This document shows positions 26,870 to 32,679 of a stretch of DNA of 36,556 bases, in pieces. Under the pieces are notes generated by a model. That model worked only from the letters and a program-made list of their open reading frames with translations, ran no database searches and had not been told where the DNA came from. The stretch comes from Clostridiales bacterium UBA1316 (GTDB lineage: Bacteria; Bacillota; Clostridia; Oscillospirales; Oscillospiraceae), in NCBI GenBank assembly GCA_002307055.1, contig DBTM01000024.1, forward strand, positions 1-36,556, given 5' to 3'. How positions within the stretch are numbered: position 1 is the stretch's first letter; each line of letters opens with the position of its first letter. A program made the position numbers and the translations under genes.

Positions 26870-27667
26870 TCACATGCCTCCCATCGTCATACCCTGATCG
26901 GGCGCTTGTGTCATGTTCATCTCCTGCTGGCGCTTGTCCTGGGCATAAACGTAAGCGTTATAATCGCCCCGCGTGGGCCTGCAGCGGATGAGGTATTTAT
27001 AATTGTCGCTCTCTGTGACGAAGCCATAGTCGTACCCCGCTCCGCCGTTCAGCCTCGTTTCGTCCTTGTCGGCGCAATACAAAACCATTGCCGGCAGATT
27101 TTCCAGCGGCGCGTATTTACGAAGCTCGTTGATAAGGTCGTCAAACTCCGCCTTGAATTCCGGCGTGTTCAGCTCGTCGTCGTTGTGTGGCCACCACGTC
27201 GACCAGAACTCCTTGCCGGAGCTTCCGAAATCCATGCGCAAGTTACCGACAATCGCGTTTTGCGCGTCCGCTTCTTCAGCTTGAGAATAAAAGAGCCCCG
27301 CCTCATCTTCTGTGGCGGGGCGGAGCGTATATTGCCGGGGATCGGGCGGAAGCTTAATTTTTTGCTTTTCGCAAAATTCCGTGAGCGTCAGGCTTTCACC
27401 GAGAAAATTTAACTTGTCGCCGATATACTTGTATCCCATTTTCGGAATGGTTATCGGCTTTGGAGCCAGGATGCTTCCAGCGCAATTGACTCCGACGTTG
27501 TTTTCCAGCGTGTTCAGCTTTCCGGGATCGTTGTCGCTTCCACGGATTTCATAGCGCGAAAACCCTTCGGGAACGCTCGATCGGTCGAGGCGCGAGGTCG
27601 TGAAGAGCGCCGGCGTCCCGAACAGCTCCACACTCTCAAATTTTTCTCTTCTGGCGTTTATCTTCAA
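26870..27667 (-). CDS. LPD28-domain protein of the conjugative element
   Basis: 265 aa. Start set at TTG 27667 (MKINARREKFESVELFG) because AAGGGG lies 9 bases upstream and LPD28 proteins typically begin this way; an ATG at 27706 gives a longer but atypical N-terminus. The LPD28 segment runs through FTTSRLDRSSVPEGFSRYEI and GSDNDPGKLNTLENNVGVNC. The C-terminal half (WSTWWPHNDDELNTPEF, AMVLYCADKDE) is unassigned. It ends in a Met-rich tail (QGMTMGGM) that also encodes the next gene's ribosome site. Typical of mobile-element accessory proteins. Confidence 0.72.
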   Translation of the reverse strand: MKINARREKFESVELFGTPALFTTSRLDRSSVPEGFSRYEIRGSDNDPGKLNTLENNVGVNCAGSILAPKPITIPKMGYKYIGDKLNFLGESLTLTEFCEKQKIKLPPDPRQYTLRPATEDEAGLFYSQAEEADAQNAIVGNLRMDFGSSGKEFWSTWWPHNDDELNTPEFKAEFDDLINELRKYAPLENLPAMVLYCADKDETRLNGGAGYDYGFVTESDNYKYLIRCRPTRGDYNAYVYAQDKRQQEMNMTQAPDQGMTMGGM

Positions 27668-27727
27668 GTGCTTCAACCCCTTTTTTGATTTTGTAGGACA
27701 CAGCATACCACAACGGCGCTCGTATAG

Positions 27728-28903
27728 TTAATACATTTCCATACCCATTTCCATGTGCGCTGCCGGAGCGTCGCTCATAAGCTCTTCAATCGGTTTAAAG
27801 CCGCTATAGCTAACATGGCCGTTGCTTACGAATTCGCCGTTCAGGTTTGAAATCAGACGCTCGCCGTATTTTTGAAAATCAATGAACTCATCAAGGCCGT
27901 CGGCAAAAGGAGTGTTTCCGGCCAGCTCTACAGCGCGGCGGCCGTAATCCTCCGGCGTAAGCGCACCCTCGAAAAATTTAAAGTATTCCAGATTCCCCGC
28001 AAGCCGCGTGACCTGCTCCGCCGAGTCCGGTTCCGCGTACTCTATAACCGCGTCAAGCTTTTTCAATGCTCCCTCGCTCATGCCGCTCAACATCTTAGCC
28101 AGAGCGTTCAGGTTCTCGAGGCACTCGCCGGAACCTTTGACGATTTGAGCCGCGTTTGGCGGCATCAAATAATCATAGAGCTCAAGGCACATATCCCCCC
28201 AGCTCTCGAATCCGCCACGCTCCAGCGCACGGTCGATTTGTATATCCGTCATCGGCAGGGACAGCCACGTTATGTAAGGGCTATCCTCACGCTCGCTGTG
28301 CTTTGCCACGGCAAGCTCCATCACGCGGTCGTCGTACCAGTACCGCGGGAAATCCCGGCCCTTGTATACCTGTTCCATTTCCATGCCGTTATCGTAAAGA
28401 ACGCCGTAGGGCGTGACGAGCCCCTTTTCATGTTGGAAAAGATTTCGTGCGATCTTGCTCCCATCCAAATACTTGAGCTCGTCGACCGCCACGGCGCCGT
28501 TAACGTCGAGATGGTGCAGGAGACCTATGGCGTTTATGTCGGTGAAATCCTGGATCACCGTGGTTTCCTGGCAACAAAAGGTCAGGTTGATTAAGTCGGG
28601 CAGCCCTTTGTAATCGAAAACCTCGACGCAGCTTTGAAATTTGGCGATTTCCGTTTTATCGAAGCTTTCCAGCCGCTTGGCCAGATAATCGAGCTCATCT
28701 AAATTGACGACGGTGCCCTCCAGCCGTTCGAGCGCGGGATAATCGCCGGTTATTTCCTCGACGCCGCAATCGCGCCCGGTCGCGCTCCCAACGCCTATTT
28801 TGCCGAGCATTTCGTAAACCTCGTCATGATTAACAATTGGGAAGCAAACCAATATGGGTTGCTGTTCAGGGCGCTCCGGGTTGTTCAGCAGTGCTCTTAT
28901 CAT
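27728..28903 (-). CDS. ArdA-like antirestriction protein (copy 2)
   Basis: 391 aa, acidic, paralogous to the ArdA-like protein encoded at 24867-26036: VVNLDELDYLAKRLESFDKT, GLPDLINLTFCCQETTVI, and a second unit with NLNALAKMLSGMSEGALKKL. It ends in MEMGMEMY, again a Met-rich tail. GGAC precedes the ATG at 28903, which lies 38 bases inside the end of the upstream Cys-rich gene. Probably an antirestriction or related DNA-mimic protein of the conjugative element; inferred by family resemblance only. Confidence 0.6.
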   Translation of the reverse strand: MIRALLNNPERPEQQPILVCFPIVNHDEVYEMLGKIGVGSATGRDCGVEEITGDYPALERLEGTVVNLDELDYLAKRLESFDKTEIAKFQSCVEVFDYKGLPDLINLTFCCQETTVIQDFTDINAIGLLHHLDVNGAVAVDELKYLDGSKIARNLFQHEKGLVTPYGVLYDNGMEMEQVYKGRDFPRYWYDDRVMELAVAKHSEREDSPYITWLSLPMTDIQIDRALERGGFESWGDMCLELYDYLMPPNAAQIVKGSGECLENLNALAKMLSGMSEGALKKLDAVIEYAEPDSAEQVTRLAGNLEYFKFFEGALTPEDYGRRAVELAGNTPFADGLDEFIDFQKYGERLISNLNGEFVSNGHVSYSGFKPIEELMSDAPAAHMEMGMEMY

Positions 28904-29093
28904 TGAGTTCGTCCTTTCTCTTCTGCATTTTTTGCATTTCGGTTCTCAGGCAGTTTCCCTCTGCGGTGTGGCAAACAAAGCCAACGGAGGCGTAAGGGCA
29001 GTCGCCGCAGCTTTCAAACGGGCCCGTGCTTCGCGGCGGCGGCTCTCTGCTTACCGTGCTGAGAACGTTTGAGTCGTAAAATACGCCGGTCAT
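28866..29093 (-). CDS. Small Cys-containing protein of the conjugative element
   Basis: 75 aa with CGDCPYASVGFVCHTAEGNC in the middle, a spacing of four cysteines that suggests a metal or Fe-S site. AGGAAAGGAA lies 7 bases before the ATG. The stop lies within the downstream ArdA-like gene (38-base overlap), indicating coupled translation. Similar small Cys-rich proteins are found beside ArdA genes in Clostridia conjugative elements, from memory of the arrangement; function unknown. Confidence 0.65.
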   Translation of the reverse strand: MTGVFYDSNVLSTVSREPPPRSTGPFESCGDCPYASVGFVCHTAEGNCLRTEMQKMQKRKDELNDKSTAEQPGAP

Positions 29094-29124
29094 GGTCTGA
29101 TTCCTTTCCTGAAAACATAAAAGG

Positions 29125-29159
29125 CCGGAGAATGAGGTCGCTTGACCTGAATTCTCCGG
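29125..29159 (-). terminator. Hairpin between conjugative-element genes
   Basis: CCGGAGAAT pairs with ATTCTCCGG, with an inner AGGTC/GACCT stem. On the minus strand it is followed by CCTTTTATG. It separates the 224-aa gene from the Cys-rich gene. Confidence 0.6.
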
Positions 29160-29162
29160 ATC

Positions 29163-29837
29163 TTACATTTCCATATTCATATGTTGTTGTTTTTCCGCTT
29201 CCTGCGCTTCCGCGAATTGCTCCCGCATGTCCGGAACGGCGTATTCGATTTGCGACGCGGTTTTTTCAATTAGCTTCTCCTGCTCATATGTCAGCTCATG
29301 TTCGGAATCCATAGTGTTCCGCAAGCATCGGTATATTTCCGTGAGCTGCTCGTCCGTAAACAATCGTTCGCGCGGTACGAGTCCGGCACGTTCAGCGAAG
29401 TCCTCCTTTGCCGCTGTGTAATTGTCAATATAATAGTGACCCTGTCCCACGCCGGTGCCGTCGTAGTCGCGCTGCCATGTTACAAATTTGTATCCATAGC
29501 CTTTTTCTGTTTCCCGTCCGGCAAGGACAGTACCATTAAACTCGGTAAGCAGGCGGAAGTCCTCATCCAAATCCCTTGCCTTGAGGAGAGGAGCCTTTTC
29601 TATTGCCGTCATGTATTCTCTGACCGTTTCGGTGATAGGCGATGTCCTGTGGTAGAGCTCATCGGCATCAGGCGTCCGCAGATCGCCGGGGGCAACAAAC
29701 ATCTGGCTTGTAGCGCCCACGTGGCATGCGGGTAGACCGTCAAGCAGGATAGTGAGGTTGTCCTCGCGCTGGACTGTGGACTTGATTCCTTGTTTGGCGA
29801 GAATGCGGGAGAGTTCATTAAAGTATTTTCTATCCAT
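29163..29837 (-). CDS. Uncharacterised 224-aa protein of the conjugative element
   Basis: Start ATG 29837 with AGGAGG 8 bases upstream. Begins MDRKYFNELSRILAKQGIKS and contains LYHRTSPITETVREYM and a central aromatic segment FVTWQRDYDGTGVGQGHYY. C-terminal region is helical and ends HMNMEM, the Met-rich tail shared with three neighbours. No domain recognised with confidence. It is the first preserved gene of the mobile-element block next to the tRNA; the element's upstream genes, if any, are lost. Confidence 0.68.
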   Translation of the reverse strand: MDRKYFNELSRILAKQGIKSTVQREDNLTILLDGLPACHVGATSQMFVAPGDLRTPDADELYHRTSPITETVREYMTAIEKAPLLKARDLDEDFRLLTEFNGTVLAGRETEKGYGYKFVTWQRDYDGTGVGQGHYYIDNYTAAKEDFAERAGLVPRERLFTDEQLTEIYRCLRNTMDSEHELTYEQEKLIEKTASQIEYAVPDMREQFAEAQEAEKQQHMNMEM

Positions 29838-29862
29838 ATAAAAACCTCCTAAAAAACAAATA

Positions 29863-29893
29863 GGCCGGGGTTCCGTTTAACAGAATCCCGGCC
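29863..29893 (-). terminator. Hairpin upstream of the first conjugative-element gene
   Basis: GGCCGGGGTTC and GAATCCCGGCC pair over 10-11 bp around a 9-base loop; on the minus strand the stem is followed by TATTTGTTTTTT and then the ribosome site of the 224-aa gene. It looks like a terminator or attenuator in that gene's leader. The stretch from 29894 to 30150 holds no gene that I can support. Confidence 0.65.
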
Positions 29894-30150
29894 TGATATT
29901 GTGGTGCTCCTTATATAATTTCGTTATGTGAGAAACGATTGGTTCGCAACTCAAAGAGCTGAGCACCCATGTTTTGCACTTTTGCCCCCGAAAACGAGGC
30001 AACTGATGAACGCCGCCTTGTTTATCCCTCTGCCGCTCTTTTTCGCAGCTCAATTAGCGGGGCAATACAGCACAATGCACAAACGGATGCGAACCGAGTG
30101 TTTCCGGTGTTTACGGCAGACGTTCTCGGTTTCGCGCCGTCCCGGAAATG

Positions 30151-30183
30151 AAAAAAGCCAGCAAACCCTTGAGTTTACTGACT
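30151..30183 (-). terminator. Terminator of tRNA-Ala
   Basis: On the minus strand an 11-bp stem (AGTCAGTAAAC with GTTTGCTGGCT, two G-U pairs, loop TCAAGG) is followed by six U. The two G-U pairs would be mismatches on the plus strand, so it works only in the direction of the tRNA. It begins 5 bases past the CCA end. Confidence 0.85.
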
Positions 30184-30187
30184 TTCT

Positions 30188-30263
30188 TGGTGGAGACGAA
30201 GAGGATCGAACTCTCGACCTTACGGATGCGAACCGTACGCTCTCCCAGCTGAGCTACGCCCCC
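30188..30263 (-). tRNA. tRNA-Ala (anticodon CGC)
   Basis: A complete 76-base cloverleaf with encoded CCA: acceptor GGGGGCG/CGTCTCC (two G-U pairs), D-stem GCTC/GAGC, anticodon stem TACGG/CCGTA around loop TTCGCAT giving anticodon CGC (codon GCG), T-stem GAGAG/CTCTT with loop TTCGATC. The 3' end serves as the integration point of the island to its left. Confidence 0.95.
30191..30246 (-). repeat. Attachment site inside tRNA-Ala (pairs with 6511-6566)
   Basis: The 56 bases that are perfectly repeated 23,680 bp to the left. Together the two copies mark the limits of the island. Confidence 0.85.
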
Positions 30264-30378
30264 ATTTTGTGGATATTGCACAAATTTGCTTGTTTTCACC
30301 CTTGCGTGAAATGACTCGTTTCGGGTGTCGCTGTCGGAACTATCCGACTGATACCGGGGCCTGCTTTACGCTTCGCTT

Positions 30379-30403
30379 GCGCTCCCAGCTGAGCTACGCC
30401 CCC
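30379..30403 (-). repeat. tRNA-Ala 5'-end fragment
   Basis: 25 bases of acceptor 5' strand and D-arm (GGGGGCGTAGCTCAGCTGGG on the minus strand), with one mismatch to the intact gene. The rest of the tRNA is replaced by unrelated sequence, so no tRNA can form. Confidence 0.8.
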
Positions 30404-30609
30404 AAATATTACCAATTGATGTGATGCGAACCGAGTGGCTGCCGCGTGAGTTACGCAAATGTAGCTAAAACCGTTCCGCGTGCTCTCCCAGCTGAGCTAC
30501 GCCCCCAAATATTTCCAATTTTTGTGATGCGAACCGAATGGCTGCCAAGTGAGTTACATGAAAGTAGCTAGAACCGTTCCGCGTGCTCTCCCAGCTGAGC
30601 TACGCCCCC
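30404..30609 (-). repeat. Two tandem 103-bp repeats with tRNA-Ala 5' halves
   Basis: Units 30404-30506 and 30507-30609 differ at about 11 positions. Each contains, on the minus strand, a perfect 25-base tRNA-Ala 5' end, about 47 unrelated bases, the anticodon-loop segment CGGTTCGCATC, and an AT-rich spacer. The acceptor 3' strand and T-arm are missing. The tRNA part is fully conserved while the filler has diverged. Confidence 0.85.
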
Positions 30610-30636
30610 GAACGTATTTACTTTTACGTGGAGTTG

Positions 30637-30665
30637 ATTATAGCAGATTTTATTGGCGATGTAAA
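30637..30665 (-). promoter_or_regulatory. Promoter of the tRNA-Ala array
   Basis: Minus strand TTTACA (30665-30660), 17-base spacer, TATAAT (30642-30637). It lies 28 bases before the outermost tRNA-like 5' end and about 375 bases before the intact tRNA, so the transcript would include all copies. Confidence 0.75.
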
Positions 30666-31165
30666 GCCGAAATAATCATTTTACTCATCCTTATAAAGGA
30701 TGCTGCTTGCATGGGTGTTTTTATATCTGAGCAGGGCATATTACATACTGTATAATGCAAATTTTATGGTAAATCCTCTAATGAATAATATCCGAATAAC
30801 CTTTGCATATACATTTTACATTCATGACTTCGACTATATTAGTCTGTTAAGTTTCTGTAAATTCGACGGTTTTTTCATATCTTTATATTGCAAACACGTT
30901 CCGAGAGGTTTACGTAAGTAAAGTCGTTAAGTGTCTTTACAGATAGTTATTCACATTCTCCACAGGTTTGTCCACCGGTATATTTGTCAGCAACAGCAAT
31001 CCTTATACGCGTTATTAGCAATATTTAACAATCCGAATGTATCCTGCATATCTCTTTTCCGGTTTATCTTTTCATATTAACATAACAACATTATCGGTGG
31101 CAATCCAGTTCCGCAAAATATTTAAAATTTCTATTAAAGTTATTTAAAAAAATGACGATAAAGAG
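30666..31165. other. Gene-free AT-rich stretch with one DnaA-box-like site
   Basis: I see no coding region here. TTATTCACA at 30947-30955 matches the DnaA box pattern TTATNCACA and is followed by TCTCCACAG and TGTCCACCG, which are weaker relatives. No clear terminator for the tsaD end was found. This is too little to call an origin. Confidence 0.3.
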
Positions 31166-32209
31166 CTATTTAAACGATTCAAACGACAGTGTGGTCGATA
31201 TAGAGCTGTCGACATCCATGGTGGCGAACGCGTTTAACGCCATACCGGCACGGCAGTCGACTAAATACTCATAATACGCCTGGCAGCCGATCATTGCTCC
31301 GTTATCACCGCAGAGCGACAAGGGCGGTATATAAAGTGTTTTGCTTTCTGCCGCCGCTGCTTTTTCGAAATCCGCACGGATGCGCGAATTAGCCGCAACA
31401 CCGCCGGCAATGGCAATTTTGTTATAGCTAAGTTCACGGGCTGCCTCCATCGTCCTTGGAATGAGCGTGTCACTGACCGCATAAGCAAACGAAGCCGCAA
31501 GCGAGGATGTATCAAGTGTTTCTCCCTTTTGCTCTGCGTTATGCACGATATTCACAACAGCTGTCTTCAAGCCGGAGAAAGACATATCATATGGATACCC
31601 ATCTATTTTAGACCGCGGGAGCTTAAAGGCGGTATCATCACCGCCCCGTGATAATTCATCAAGCGGCTTCCCGCCCGGATACGGAAGCCCGAGCACACGA
31701 GCCACCTTGTCAAAGCACTCTCCCGCCGCATCATCGCGCGACGAGCCGATAATACGGATATCCGTATAGCCACGCACATCAGCAATCAGGCTGTTGCCGC
31801 CGGACACGATCAGCGACAAAAACGGGGGCTCGAGCTCGGGATACGCAATATAGTTCGCGGCGATATGCCCTCTGATATGGTGGACGGGAATCAGCGGTAC
31901 CTCAAGCGCCAGAGCGAGTCCCTTGGCGAAGCTCACACCGACGAGCAGCGCACCGATCAGTCCGGGTGCAAAAGTAACAGCCACAGCGTCAATCTGCTTT
32001 CGAGTTATTCCCGCTTTTTCAAGAGCCATATCACTCAGCCGCCCGATGACGGCAATATGGTTGCGCGAGGCAAGCTCCGGGACGACACCGCCGTATAGCG
32101 CATGCATATCCGCCTGTGAGTAAATCTCATCGGCCAGCACCTCCCTGCCGTTTCTCGTCACGGCGACAGCTGTCTCGTCGCACGAGGTTTCAATAGATAA
32201 AATGAGCAC
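31166..32209 (-). CDS. tsaD: tRNA N6-threonylcarbamoyladenosine synthase subunit TsaD
   Basis: 347 aa. TsaD transfers the threonylcarbamoyl group to A37 of ANN-decoding tRNAs. The N-terminus LILSIETSCDETAVAV, the metal site HHIRGH (H111 and H115), SGGNSLI, DDAAGECFDKVAR and PGGKPLDELSRGG, and AIAGGVAANS are all present. Length is normal with a short extra C-terminus. It is the third gene of polA-rimI-tsaD, 17 bases after rimI; the usual partners tsaB and tsaE are not in the window. Confidence 0.97.
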   Translation of the reverse strand: MLILSIETSCDETAVAVTRNGREVLADEIYSQADMHALYGGVVPELASRNHIAVIGRLSDMALEKAGITRKQIDAVAVTFAPGLIGALLVGVSFAKGLALALEVPLIPVHHIRGHIAANYIAYPELEPPFLSLIVSGGNSLIADVRGYTDIRIIGSSRDDAAGECFDKVARVLGLPYPGGKPLDELSRGGDDTAFKLPRSKIDGYPYDMSFSGLKTAVVNIVHNAEQKGETLDTSSLAASFAYAVSDTLIPRTMEAARELSYNKIAIAGGVAANSRIRADFEKAAAAESKTLYIPPLSLCGDNGAMIGCQAYYEYLVDCRAGMALNAFATMDVDSSISTTLSFESFK

Positions 32210-32226
32210 AAAAACACCTCCATTTG

Positions 32227-32679
32227 TTATTCGGATGCATTATTAACGTGGAGCGACATGACAACGGCGTCCTCCGTGGGATAACTGTAATACTTTCTGC
32301 GATGACCTGCGACAGTGAACCCATGTTTTTTGTAGAGTTTAATCGCAGGCGTATTGCTCTTGCGGACCTCAAGATAGATGCTGACCAGCCCATGGATTCG
32401 AGCATAATCCAGCGCATCCTTCATGAGCATATCACCTGCTCCCCGCCGTTTCGCGCTTTCATCGACAGCAATCTGATAGAGTTCTCCCTCATCTGATGCT
32501 TTATGCAGAACGCAAAAACCAAGCACCCTGCCGTCCTCAACAGCAATAACAAAATGCGCATCCTCGTCACCCAGCTGGGAAAGCAGGGAGCCCTCCATCC
32601 AGGAGGGGGAAAATGCAGCCTTCTCAATTTCAAATACATCAGAGATATGTTTTTCTTCCGCCTCTATGATTTCTATCAT
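32227..32679 (-). CDS. rimI: Ribosomal protein S18-alanine N-acetyltransferase RimI
   Basis: 150-aa GNAT acetyltransferase. The acetyl-CoA-binding loop is IAVDESAKRRGAGDMLM; EKAAFSPSWME near the start and YLEVRKSNTPAIKLYKKHGF with YYSYPTEDAVVM at the end are RimI signatures. It acetylates the N-terminal alanine of S18. ATGA overlap with the polA stop shows coupling; tsaD follows closely, the common rimI-tsaD pairing. Confidence 0.93.
   Translation of the reverse strand: MIEIIEAEEKHISDVFEIEKAAFSPSWMEGSLLSQLGDEDAHFVIAVEDGRVLGFCVLHKASDEGELYQIAVDESAKRRGAGDMLMKDALDYARIHGLVSIYLEVRKSNTPAIKLYKKHGFTVAGHRRKYYSYPTEDAVVMSLHVNNASE

Noticed and set aside
26230..26991. A 253-codon plus-strand frame in the conjugative-element block
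   Set aside because: Antisense to the DUF4314-like and LPD28-like genes, with no start signal and no recognisable domain.
30379..30609. Additional tRNA-Ala genes
   Set aside because: Each copy lacks the acceptor 3' strand and the T-arm, so no cloverleaf can form.
30379..30609. CRISPR array
   Set aside because: Repeats are 103 bp, contiguous and tRNA-derived, with no spacer-repeat alternation and no cas genes.
30947..30985. DnaA-box-like cluster as a replication origin
   Set aside because: Only one good match is present, with no AT-rich unwinding element of typical layout and no dnaA or dnaN nearby; more likely chance in AT-rich DNA.
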